A stretch of DNA of 64,000 nucleotides, from positions 7,972,651 to 8,036,650 of the forward strand of contig CM035350.1 in assembly GCA_020137815.1 (NCBI GenBank), given 5' to 3'. Positions within the stretch are counted from its first letter, which is position 1; every line of letters begins with the position of its first letter. Shown here piece after piece: positions 46,911 through 59,281 of the stretch. A program made the position numbers and the translations under genes. Under the pieces are notes generated by a model. That model ran no database searches. It was not told where the DNA came from and was given only the letters and a program-made list of their open reading frames with translations. This DNA is from Hormiphora californensis (lineage: Eukaryota; Ctenophora; Tentaculata; Cydippida; Pleurobrachiidae).

Positions 46911-49900
46911 TGAGAGAGAGTGAGAGAGAGAGATAGGCAGATGATGAAAGCTTTGACTATATTTTCATTTTTACAGCCACTGCCCACTGCACTCTCCCAG
47001 TTTCTGATCAACTTGATCGAGGAAAGGCCAAAGACTCCCCCCCCTTGGTGTGTTTCTACACTCAAAAAGGAGAGAATGTGGTGTTGAAGAGAGGGAGAGA
47101 GATAGATTCATATGAATATACGAATTACAACACATTCTGCGGTCTCACAACCCAGCTCTCACTTGCCTAATTAGTCCTAAGTCACGTGACTTTGAGTGAG
47201 ACCGCAGAATTCATCCGGCGATCAAAAAACGGTGTTTTCAAAGTTTTTTGAGGTTGCACCCTAGACGGTTGCCCTAGGAGTTTCAAAAAACCCGGGAATC
47301 GAAAGAATGGACAATTTTGAGATACACACTTGACGATTTTTTTCGATTTTCTATCTCAATTTTGAGTGACAGTGTGGTAAAGAGCTCTACCCTCTCAAAA
47401 ATGAAGAAAACTGAAAAATGAAGTTGTTTACGGTTTTGATCACTGCGAACCTTGTAATTAACCGTTTTTCACGGGGATTTCACTGGGCTGTAGGTGACGG
47501 TCTTGTGAATCCCACAGTGAAAAAAATTTGGAAAAATTCCGTTATTTGCTCTCTCAGCAAGCTTTTCCGTACAACCCACTCAAATTTGCTAGTCTTTTGT
47601 GCGCAGCACACGACAGATTCTGCGGTCTCACTATCAGCCCCTGAATTAGGGCACTTTCTTGACCTCTGAGCACTTTGATAAGTAGCTCACGTGATTCAGC
47701 GTATCGAAATATGTCGGTTTACGTCATTTTCATTTTATTATCAAATTGTTTCCCACTTTTTTCAGTCTTCCTCTCAGAGGAAGAAGATTTCGGCTTTTCG
47801 GCCAAAATCTACCTGTAAAAAGGGGGAATAGGGGGGGGGAATAACAGGAATATTTCGGTCAAAAAGACCGAAAAATGAAATTTCATCCAAAAATCAAGCT
47901 TAGGCACTAAACCCACCTATTTTTGAACGCTGAATCACGTGAGCTACTCATATAAGTGCTCAGAGGTCAAGAAAGTGCCCTAATTGGCCATAATTGAACC
48001 TAATTGGTCGAAAATCAAAAACGAAAAAAATCGGCCAAATCGGCCACAGGCAAACGGCCATTCCCGGCCAAAATAAACTCCTGGGACACCGGGCCACCTA
48101 TCACCGTTTTTGAAATTTAAAAGTTTAAAATTAAAAAGTTTAAAAGTTTACTCAGTCCAACTCCATCTGACAATCCCCTTTCTCCAGTTGTTGTCTTGTA
48201 TCATCTCCCAAAAGTGGGGTAACCTGGTGGAAACTGTGGAGCTGTCTAACTGGAAGGAAGCACTGGCTATACTCCTCTCTTACGCTAAACCTACCGAGTT
48301 TAACATTCTCTGTGGTATGTGTGGCCCCCTGATGTTTTATTCCTGTTTGACCCTGATTCTGGGCCTATTTTATCATATTCCCCCTGTTTCTGTTTGGTCT
48401 GTTCCTGACCCCCACCCCATGCAGATACGTTAGCTGCTAGACTGTCAGGTGACGAGGCATATCAACTTGAGGCCTCCCTCTGCTACATCTGCTCTGGTAA
48501 CGCAGCCGAGCTCCTCAACTGTTGGTCCAGTGACGGGGATGAGAGGTTGCAGGAGCTGGTGGAGAGGATCATGTGTCTTCAGAGCACTAGTTCAGCACCA
48601 CTACAGGGAGATAAGGTGGTTGAGTCACTGCTGAAATATAGCAAGATACTGGCAAACCAGGGTCAGCTGTCTAATGCCCTCACCTACCTGAGTGCTACAC
48701 CGCAGGTACAGGATTAGGGAACGGGATTATGGAACGGGATTAGGGAACGGGATTAGGGAACGGGTTTTGGGTGCTAGATACTGGGTACTGTGTCATGTAA
48801 TATTTAGTGTGCACATGATCATAACTATATCCTGAATAATGAGTTCATTACTTCCCCATAACTATATCATATCATGATTTACCTTGTTTTCAGGAGGCTG
48901 CTGCAGAGTTCAAGTACCAACTTCACATGGCAATAAGGGACCCATGTCTACCCCGTCCCCCGGTACCATACCGCCGTCCTCGACTAGACTCAGCTTCAAG
49001 TGGCACTACTGCGGGTGCACCCAGCACCTATGCCCCTAGTGGTTATGCTCCAAGCAGCTACGCTCCTAGCAGCTACGCCCCTAGCAGCTATGCCCCAAGC
49101 AGTTATGCCCCAAGCAGTGTCGGTGGGGCACCTGCTGCAAGTATTGTATCTGGGACTTCTTCCTTCAAACCTAGCAAGGTAACTCACATCAATACTTCCC
49201 TAAAACTTCCCTAATGTATGAGATGGTTTACCATTCTGCATTTCCAGGTGGCCTACCAAGCACCAACATTTGCATCTCCCCAACAACCTTCCCCAACTAC
49301 ACCTAACTTTGGACCACCACCTGCCGCCAATAACTTTGCACCACCACCTGGCGCCAATAACTTTGCACCGCCCAACACCCCCGGATATAATGGCCCTCCT
49401 ACCCCGAATTCAAACGCTGGGTTCGCTCCACCTCCATCCCAACCAGGATACCAGCCACCTACATCTAATGCCTACCAACCACCTACTTCTAATGCCTACC
49501 AGCCATCTCCTGGTCCCCCTGCTGGCTTCCAACCACCTAGTTTCCAGCCCGGTGCAGCACCTTACACCCCACAAAGTTACGCAGGCTCCACGGCTGGTCC
49601 TGGAAGTTACGCAGGCTCCACGGCTGGTCCGGGGTCTATGGCTGGGTCTGGGGTGTCCACCTTTACACCCTTACATGCCCACCTCTCCCACAGAGGCCAG
49701 CACCGCCACCTAGTGAGTACTGAGTATGAAAAAACTGAACCCCGTCCACTAGGTGAACTCCACCCCTTTAGAAAACTAACCCCTCCCTCCCTCACTCTCC
49801 TTTAGAGCCAATACAGCGCAGTAATGTTGGTGCGTGGAACGATCCCCCTGTACTTAAGGCGAGGTCTAAACCAACTGCACCCATCGCTACAAACAAGATA

Positions 49901-51041
49901 ACGGCTCCAGTGGCGGGTGTCACAGTAAAACAAGGTAAAAAACTGCCTGCACGAGACTGGCTGATGCCTGAGCAAGTAAGGTAAAGCCACAGGGAGCAGC
50001 TACAGCTACCACTCTGATGACGTGCAGCTTTTCAACTTACTGGAGCGCGCGGGCATTAGAAGAGAGTGATTGTTCGCGCAAAATGTACATGGTACACAAC
50101 GCGCACCTGGATCTGCGGATGTATAAATTCCGTGCCGTATTTTCATGTGGCGCCCTGTGTTTCAGTTGATCTAACGGATGGAGGAGGCGCTGGGGCACCG
50201 CCAGGAGCCGCCCCTGGGGGGTACTCTGCACAACCTACCCCTCCACCGCAACCAGCACCACAGGTAGGGTAGGACCAGGATGAGGGAGAGCCGAGGTTGG
50301 GGAGGGGGGGGGGGACGAGGTTGGAGGGGGGGGGGGGGGGTAGTCAACAAGTAAAACTAGGATGATGGAGGGATGATGGGCGATCCTTAACAACTCAAAC
50401 TCCCCCACCCAGCCGGTAGTCGAGATCCCCCCTGTACCAGAGCACCATAACCCAATGTTACAAGTACTTGAGAACGCTGTTCTGGACTGCAGGAATGTTA
50501 CTAACAATCCGGTAACTATGAATTATGAAATTACACTTGTTTTTATTAAAAGTGTAGCTGTTATGTGGTATAAATGTATTCCCGAATTATTCAATGGTGT
50601 CACCGCTATATTTCTAACCCCTATGTTTCAGACCCAAAAGAGGAAGCTAGATGAGGTGACTGGTAAGATAGAGGCCCTGAGAGAGAGGTTGAGGTATGAC
50701 AGTGTCTCACAGCCTGTAGTAGACCACCTCAACTATATAGCAGGAGGTAAGTCAGACCTGTCAGAGCATTAGCCTGTCAGACGCAGTGATTGTGACTTGT
50801 GCCCTAAATTAATACCTTGTTGAGTAACAAATCATCAATTCATATCAGCGATACACAATTGGCTAAACTAACCCACCCTTCCCTCTCCCCAGCACTAAAC
50901 ACGAAGGATTACAACCAGGCACTATACTACCACACCTCTCTGGCCCAGTCTTGTAACTTCAGCGAAGTGAGTGCCTTCCTGCCCGGTATCAAGGTTCTCC
51001 TGCAGATCGGAGCCCAGTTACACAACGTCCAACATTATTAG
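40909..51041 (+). CDS. SEC31: SEC31, COPII outer coat subunit
   Basis: Seventeen exons in phase: 40909-41111, 41212-41491, 41558-41875, 42022-42468, 42591-42746, 42820-42987, 43163-43222, 43509-43715, 48188-48314, 48425-48705, 48894-49178, 49248-49652, 49694-49712, 49806-49934, 50166-50263, 50413-50511 and 50632-50746 plus the last coding piece 50893-51041. Product 1,181 aa (human about 1,220). The N-terminus [16 protein letters not shown] and a WD40 propeller (1-~340; [32 protein letters not shown]) match SEC31. An alpha-solenoid follows, then a Pro-rich region with five or six YAPSS repeats and the SEC23-contact-like [11 protein letters not shown], then a C-terminal helical domain. With SEC13 it cages COPII vesicles at ER exit sites. 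Intron 8 is 4.5 kb because of transposons. Confidence 0.95.
43836..48093. mobile_element. Outer hAT-like element in SEC31 intron 8
   Basis: Ends read CCCGGTGTCCCA and TGGGACACCGGG. The 8-bp target CCACCTAT is duplicated at 43828-43835 and 48094-48101. Without the inner insertion it is about 800 bp. Its arms are inverted and carry AGTAGCTCACGTGATTCAGC several times. No coding capacity; hAT-like by target size. Confidence 0.88.
44193..47643. mobile_element. Inner 3.45-kb element with ~0.95-kb inverted repeats
   Basis: Starts CAGGGGCTGATAGTGAGACC and ends in its mirror. The 5-bp target AATTA is duplicated at 44188-44192 and 47644-47648. The matching place in the other arm of the outer element (near 47985) shows a single unoccupied CCAATTAGGGCAC. 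Inverted repeats run 44193 to about 45160 and about 46738 to 47643. The core has CT/GA-rich tracts and palindromic blocks (46360-46470) and a short frame at 45943-46140 with no recognised domain. The motif GAGACCGCAGAAT occurs three times in each arm. No transposase was recognised. Confidence 0.85.
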
Positions 51042-51069
51042 CTGTGTGTTAGAGAGAGGGGGAGAGGAG

Positions 51070-51071
<2 letters not shown>

Positions 51072-51137
<66 letters not shown>
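51072..51137. repeat. (GA)n microsatellite after SEC31
   Basis: About 65 bp of GA dinucleotides beginning some 30 bp after the SEC31 stop codon, probably in its 3' UTR. Confidence 0.9.
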
Positions 51138-51139
<2 letters not shown>

Positions 51140-51141
<2 letters not shown>

Positions 51142-52482
51142 TGAACTATGTGCAGTGTCTATGTTCTTGTGTTTTTGATGCCTAAATAAGAGCCTTTTAT
51201 ATATTGGATATTTCACGTTATGATACCCAAACCAGCTCGTTTTTAATTCTTGGAAGGAAGCCCGGCTTCTGTAAACGGTAAACCTATTTCTTGGAATGAC
51301 TTATTCGTTTCAATTCCATTTTCTAGCATTAGCCGGGCTTCACTTGAATTATACAAACAAATCGAAAACTCGAGGCTTTGTTAGTTTGGCTGGTGTTCTG
51401 CCGTAAGGGAAAAGAAAAATGGTGGGACTCAATGTCCCGTGTATCTGGTATTGGGATGGTATGGTCAGATACAAGCCCAGTTTGATATTTCATCGCTATA
51501 TAATTGCATATATAATGGGATAATTCTCTGTCATTGGGCAAAACATCACATCGGAATTTATCAGGCCTCACAGGGCCCAATATTATACACTGTGGGTTGT
51601 ATTAACTTCATCAACATAATATATTTGCTAGGGGTCACTAGGCAGTGTTAAATTATCAGTTCAAATATCCATCTCGCCCCAGTCTTTATACATTGTACAA
51701 TTACTGTGGCTTGAGAGTATGAAAAAATGTCTAACCTCCTCCGTCCTCCAACTATACATCAAAAGCATATAATTTAACATAAAATCTAACCTCTGTCACA
51801 AAAAAAACCTCAAGAGAACATTCACCGATCAAATACATTCCCTTCATGTTTACTAAAACTTCAGACTCATTATGATCTTTCTCAAAAAAGAAAGGAGAAT
51901 CTGAAAGGAAAACATGACGAAAAAAAGATACCAGAGCACGTCTCTCGATCACCTTAGTTATATAAACACGTGTACAGTGTGACGTCATGAGTCTCCAGTC
52001 ACTTGTAAAACCAAATATTATGATTTTAGCAAGTGAAATGAGAACTATTGACGACACACTGTACACTTAACACAGTCCCTGTGGTATAAACAATAGCAAA
52101 CTCAAGTTCAATAAATAAAATAAAAAAGAATTCCTCCAAGTTATCCTAATAATTATACTCAAGACAGCGGCACCTCTCTCGAAAAGTGAACACTATAAAA
52201 AACATTAAAAAAGGGAGAGGTAACACTGTCTCTGAGCACCGAAGGGCTGGTGCAGGCGGGAACATTACACATACAGTATCTCTGTTGTAACGCGAACCCA
52301 CGAAATAGCGATTAGTCCAGTTTGCCCAGTACCAGATCCCTCCGGAGGGGTGGTACGGAACAAGCTAGACATTGGGTAACGGCCCCCTCACCCCCGGGCA
52401 GTGTACTCTGACACTAGCCATGGGAATAGAGGGAGGACAGACCCATACACCAGCTTGTAATAATATATTTTCTATTGGTATC
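51140..52482. other. Space between the 3' ends of SEC31 and mitoferrin
   Basis: AT-rich. An inverted pair around GCCCGGCTT/AAGCCCGGC lies at 51261-51271 and 51333-51342. No further gene was recognised. Both flanking genes end here, so it mainly holds two 3' UTRs. Confidence 0.45.
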
Positions 52483-54266
52483 CTAATTCTCATGGAGGTT
52501 GAACTTGAACATTTCGTAAACCCACCAGCAGATGGCTGTTGAGGGCATGATTGTGAGCATTCGGGGGATGGAGCCTTTAAAGAAGCCACGGACACCTGAG
52601 GTGGCGTAGATGAGATGAAAACTATTCCTCAGGCCCCGGACTGCCTGCTTGCTTTCTCCCTCGGATAACTGAAAGAGAGAAATGTTGTTGGAATGGTATT
52701 GGAATGGAATTTGTTTTATATTTCCATTGGAAACATGAAACAAAGGAGTGGTTCACTAGGAAAGGAAAGGACCTTCAGAAAGGCTCCGCTGACAAGGGGT
52801 TTCCAGACCGCATTATTATATAATCAAGGTACTAAATTAAGAAAAAGGGAATGATTGTAAAACACATACCGTTGGTTGTGTGTTCAGGAGGGTTTTGCAT
52901 ACATCAAAAGGAGTTGTGAACCAGGCTGCAGCACCGCCAGCCAGTCCGCCGCTGATCATGTGCACTGTCGGCCTAGTTGGGGGAAGTGTGTGATAATACT
53001 GAGCTGGGCTCTGACTTAATCAGAGACTAACTTACAAAAAAAGAACCCGGGTAACTGATAAAGTCAGAGATTTAGACAGTCAACAGTTTATAAAACATTT
53101 CTGAGAGAATTCCTCTCACCTGTACTCGTTTTCAGGGTTCAGTTTTCGCTTCAGGAGCTCATAACACCAGAAGTGTACCATTTGCTGGGGCACGTTCATA
53201 CAGATTTGGGTTCCATAGGATCGGTAGAATGACCTGATACCCTCCTCCTTTAACATTACCGCACAGCAATGCCTTCCGGATTTGTATTGGCTTTGAGCCT
53301 TCTGAAGCCGCTGTTTTACCGCTGAAATTGGAGTTAGATTTACTAAGTAGAACATGAAGTTGCAGAATCAAGGAAGTTGGAATTCTCGTTTGTTATTTTA
53401 GGAGGTCCTGGCATGCGAAGGAAATATGAGAAAGAAGAAAGCCGATTCCAAGAATTCCTGCGATTTCACGGGCTGTGTCTGATGGCGCGATAGTTTTGTG
53501 CGCGCTCCGCGCCGAGACCTCTACAAATCACAGCATGTTGTCAGTAGACCCTCTTAGTGGCACAGTGAAACAATATGACACAATTCGGCACACGTACAAC
53601 AGACGCATTGAAACATGGACTGGGTTATATAATTTATTATAATAACTCTTACCATCAATGGGTGTCATCCACATATCGTGAACTAGCGAGGCTACAGCTC
53701 CTGACATCACTGTAAAGGGAGTTGTTAGAACACTCTGTATACACATTGTCACTATAACACCCCACCCCTGCTTATTGTAACTACAATTACACCCTGCTAT
53801 TGTTCCCTCTACTTACAGTGACCGATGGGGTTGGTAGGTCCCAGTATTTTCCCTGTCTTGCTCTTGCTGACCTCGTAGGCAGTGAAATATGCGGCGTGAG
53901 CGGGTCCCGCCCAACACATGACAACTGGCATACCCCTCCAGAGAGACCGGATACCCTCTGTACCGACTATGGAGCGGAGGGACGAGGCCATTCCTGTTTG
54001 TCCCCCTAGGGCCATCATTCGTGTCTAAAGGAGTGGGTTTAGTGAGTGGGTTTAATGAGGGAGTATAACAAATAAAATAGCGGGGAAACATAGAAAATAG
54101 CAAACTCGATAGATCCCCCTCCGTCCCGTTATAATGATTCTAGTACCTTGACGAGGTCGAAGGGGTACATGGAACAGTGTTCGACAACTCCAGCAGCCAT
54201 CCCCGCTGCCATGTGTATCCTGTGATTCTCTGTAGGTAGATCCTCATACTCACTCTCACCCTCCAT
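52483..54266 (-). CDS. SLC25A37-like: Mitoferrin, mitochondrial iron carrier (SLC25A28/37)
   Basis: Six coding exons in phase: 54147-54266, 53817-54024, 53653-53709, 53120-53321, 52870-52972 and 52483-52668. Product 291 aa. Three mitochondrial-carrier signatures, PFDLVK, PIDAVK and PFDVCK, mark the three repeats. [52 protein letters not shown] and [12 protein letters not shown] match mitoferrin/Mrs3-Mrs4, including the GAGPAHA-like element of iron carriers. It imports ferrous iron across the inner membrane for heme and Fe-S synthesis. The start is the first ATG in the first coding exon ([10 protein letters not shown]). That exon begins at an acceptor (54274), so a 5' UTR exon lies upstream. 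Confidence 0.92.
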
Positions 54267-54274
54267 AAACCGAT

Positions 54275-54581
54275 CTGAGAACGAGAGGCGTGTTATTGGA
54301 GTGAGTAGCCGGCTACCTAGATTAGGGATTCTGGTATTGATGGGTCAGGCAGGGGAAGTTAGAAATGACTGACTGAGAGACATACTTGCCATTCATAGTC
54401 TTACACGCAAACAGTAAGTGTGGAAAAAATGGTTTTATGAAGGAGTCGATGTTGGAATTTGTGTGTAATACCTTCACGTGCTGATCACTTACGTTACCTA
54501 TCAAACACTTACTGTTTACTCTCTGTAACGCTTTGAAAACCTTTCACACCCTTCAACCCTTTGATTTACACTCGGTGAACC
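54275..54581. promoter_or_regulatory. Probable bidirectional promoter
   Basis: About 310 bp separate the mitoferrin start region (minus) from the start of the membrane protein gene (plus). The stretch must contain both promoters and the mitoferrin 5' UTR exon. No TATA box stands out. Confidence 0.45.
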
Positions 54582-55694
54582 ATGACCAAGTTACAACTAC
54601 CCCTTGGAGCAATTCTTCTCCTTTTTGGTTAGTACAAATTCTACATAGTTTCAAGAAAATAACTAACTTGAAATTTAAACCCAGTTTGGTACCCTACTTT
54701 CTTCCCTAACCTTCCCTAACCACCAGGCTGCGTTGTCATGACAACTGCTAAACAGAGTCACAGACACCCGGACCTAACTGATATCCCTGTAAGTGAGCTG
54801 CAGAGACTCAGAAATGTTGCCAAGGCCATCCAAAGCAAGATTATCGTTGATCTGGGGCTGCAGATGAACACCAACCGGAAACCTACAGCTACCACAACTG
54901 ATCACAAGAGACAAAAGGAGTTGACAAAGAAAATGATTGCTCTGAAGTTATTCATGCACGAGAACCACAAGGAGCAGGCTAAGAGAAGGTGGACTAGAGA
55001 TGCTGACTGGGTGAGTGAGGATGGACAGGTTGAGTGGTCTCTAGATTACTCTCATGGTGACGAAGCATGGATACCTACCAACCCTAATAAAGCCCCTGTA
55101 GCTGCTGTAAAGAATCCTCCCAGTGTCGGTAAAGTTCCTGTCAAACAGAAATCTCTAGCAACTTCCAGTAAAGCCCCTTCTCATGATGACACCCAGCACT
55201 CAGATGATAGTGGGACCGATGATGGCCAGCTGATGATACTAATGGGTGTGGGAATTGTGGCACTTCTCATTTCAACTGTCTTTATCATCTACACCACAAT
55301 TCAGTAAGTTGTGCTCCTTCATAAACACTTTCAACAGTCAGACGTCACAGTTTTGTATACCAAATATTTCTAACCATTTTCCTCTCCTAGGTGGGTACGT
55401 ACACTTGAGGCACTCCGAAAATCTGAAGCCAGTAACCGAGAAAATGAAATCATGCGGCTTCTGGAAGAACAGGGCGACCCGGAACTCGGGATCCCAAGCC
55501 AAATGAAAGATTATGTTAGCCTGGATTTTGATGCGATGGTTGGAATGGTCGATACCTCTGATCTTCCCGCTACTTCCCCAAAACCATCTCGCACCTCCTG
55601 CGGAAGTGATCCTATGGTCCCCAATGGCCGAGAGAAACCACCTCGCCCCTCTCTACAGAAGATGGCTGAATTCAAAAAAAGGAATAACCTCTGA
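54582..55694 (+). CDS. Single-pass membrane protein with signal peptide, unrecognised
   Basis: Exons 54582-54627, 54727-55303 and 55391-55694 in phase give 308 aa. A signal peptide (TKLQLPLGAILLLFG) opens the protein. The lumenal or extracellular part (about 20-180) is basic, with a predicted helix SELQRLRNVAKAIQSKIIVD and a segment KLFMHENHKEQAKRRWTRDA. A Ser/Asp linker precedes a transmembrane helix, MGVGIVALLISTVFIIYTTI. The cytoplasmic tail starts with a charged helix (TLEALRKSEASNRENEIMRL) and ends in a Pro/Ser-rich region. I do not recognise the family. Confidence 0.7.
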
Positions 55695-55826
55695 GGATGG
55701 AAGAAGATTTGCGAATCAACTGGGAGAGACGCGTTCCCTCGATGTAGACGTTTTGAAAGTTTGAGATATTTGAATTCTGAATTTTGACCATTTCCACATT
55801 TGAAAAGTTAAACGATGTGTTTTCCC

Positions 55827-56655
55827 GGGGGGGGGGGGGGGGGGCGGCTGAAGTTTTTGAAGTTTTTGAAGGCAACTTCAAAAACTTCAAAGAGAAACTT
55901 AGGGTGGAAAACTTCAAAAACTTCAAAAACTCATATCTCCTAAACCGTTGGAGGTAGGCCCTATGTTGCTTCATAACTCTTCTATAAACTTGCATATTCC
56001 GAACAAGATACATCCCTTTAAAAAGCCTATAGTCACTCATAAACCATTAAAACTGGTCTAGCGCCAAAAAAGTCATGCGCACACACAAAAATATGAAAAT
56101 ATCCCATTATCCCTCGAATTAGATGAAGTGGAAACTTCACTTTGGCACGTACCCCCACTAACTCGAGGCCGCTGATGATTTTGGTGTCCATATTTTTTCA
56201 CTACTCCCTTTATAAAAAATTTTCACTTTGTGAAACTGGCAAAAAGGGTGTGGCCCCAAAAAAAATTTGAAAATTTACTTCATAGTTTTTAACACTTTCT
56301 TAGCATTTTCTAGGCAATTATTTGAGTTATAGAATGAAAATTAAATCGTATTTTACAAAAAATTTAAATTTTTTACACCAAATTGTGCCATGCATTTCAT
56401 GGCTAGGAATCATTGTAAATATCCCAATTTGTGGTAGAAAAAGGACAGACAAGGACGGATAACTTTGCCACAATATGTATTAAGCATGAAACTAACCTAA
56501 AGAAGTGTAATAATAGTTACTGATAGCATATAAAAGTATTTTAGAGTTTTTGAAGTTTTTGAAGTTTTTGAAGTCAACTTCAAAAACTTCAAAACTCAAA
56601 AAGTAGGGTGGAAAACTTCAAACTTCAAAAACTTCAGCCGGCCCCCCCCCCCCCC
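55827..56655. mobile_element. 829-bp element with poly-G ends, 8-bp duplication
   Basis: The left end is about 17 G then CGGCTGAAGTTTTTGAAG. The right end is CTTCAAAAACTTCAGCCGG then about 15 C. The 8-bp target GTTTTCCC is duplicated at 55819-55826 and 56656-56663. Runs of GAAGTTTTT/CTTCAAAAA lie next to both ends. End structure, GCCGG motif, subterminal tandem runs, target size and length all parallel the element at 32000-32836. Confidence 0.88.
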
Positions 56656-56663
56656 GTTTTCCC

Positions 56664-58114
<1,451 letters not shown>

Positions 58115-59073
58115 ATGTTAAACTCTGCAGCCACATTTAGAGCCTACTTCTTATCATGTCGTTTGGTTGTTTTGATCGCTTTATCCGTCGTAAGAAGATC
58201 AAGAATTTCAATGTGCCCCTCAACTACAGGTCCTGTCCCATTACCGTTCTCTACTTACCAACTCTGTTCGTGGCCCAGCTTTGAGACATCGTAGAGCCAT
58301 ATTTATCACCGCTGTGGAGGTGCTCCCGATGTTTAGAAGCGTTGGCGAGGAGGGATTTAATGAGATTGATTCTCTCAGGTAAGCTCGTCTAAGTTTTACT
58401 TTTACTTCAGTGACCATGCCATTTCCCCACTTTTCTCGTTATATGCCCTCATTATGTTCAACAGTGCTAAACTCTTTGTCAGGTTCCTTGTCAGGCTGGT
58501 TAAGAGAACGAAGGCCCATTCCATGTTATCGAAGGAGTGGAGAGAGAGGTACAAGCTGAAACTATCCACAGAATATTTTGGGCTAAAGGTAGGAAACATC
58601 TTCAACTCAGATAGTGTTTATTTTGTCTTTTCACTGTTGTGTTCTAACTTTTGTCTCGGTGAGAGAGAGGGTCGAACAAACACTTCCGCTTCTTACTAGA
58701 TTGTTGATGATGATGACGAGTACTCTCCACGACCTCGCCCACCTACTGCAGACTCCCCTGATTCCCCACTGAAGGAGGTCAAACCAACTGTACTAAATAG
58801 TCGTATGAGGCCACGGAAGTCACGAGAAGAATCGTCTGAACAGGTAAGAACAAGAACTAATTGTGTTCACCTCCTGCGTATCTAACTTTGCTCTGGTAGT
58901 AGATCTAACCGAGATATTTTCAGGAGAGAGAGTTGGGTGAGAGAACCTTATTGTACTATGTCTCGCACAGACGGAGGAATAAAAGGAAGAGAGATAGTAT
59001 GTGCTACATTCCTAGTGTGGATTATGATAAACGAAACGTCAGGAAACGATTGAGGGAACTAATGAATGAATGA
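58115..59073 (+). CDS. Small basic protein, unrecognised
   Basis: Five exons in phase: 58115-58229, 58279-58378, 58483-58588, 58700-58843 and 58924-59073. Product 204 aa. The most protein-like region is ALRHRRAIFITAVEVLPMFR then EEGFNEIDSLRFLVRLVKRT then LSKEWRERYKLKLSTEYFGL. An acidic/proline linker (VDDDDEYSPRPRPP) leads to a strongly basic C-terminus (RRRNKRKRDS, KRNVRKRLREL) that could be a nuclear signal. No known domain is recognised. It ends 208 bp from the convergent aladin-like gene. The start codon is the first ATG giving phase continuity, and an earlier exon is possible. Confidence 0.6.
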
Positions 59074-59281
59074 ACACAACTCTTTCCAGAGACTAATTAT
59101 AATTCTAATTGAAGATTTGTATTTTTCGATGAACTCTACGACAATTATGTTTTATAATATTCCATGTATCGTGTTGTTAGATATTCATTTGACATTGAAA
59201 ATATTCAGTTGTGATTTTATAAATGCTCAAGCTAGTATTTGGAGAGTTATTATGATTAATATCAGAAGACATATGAATGTA

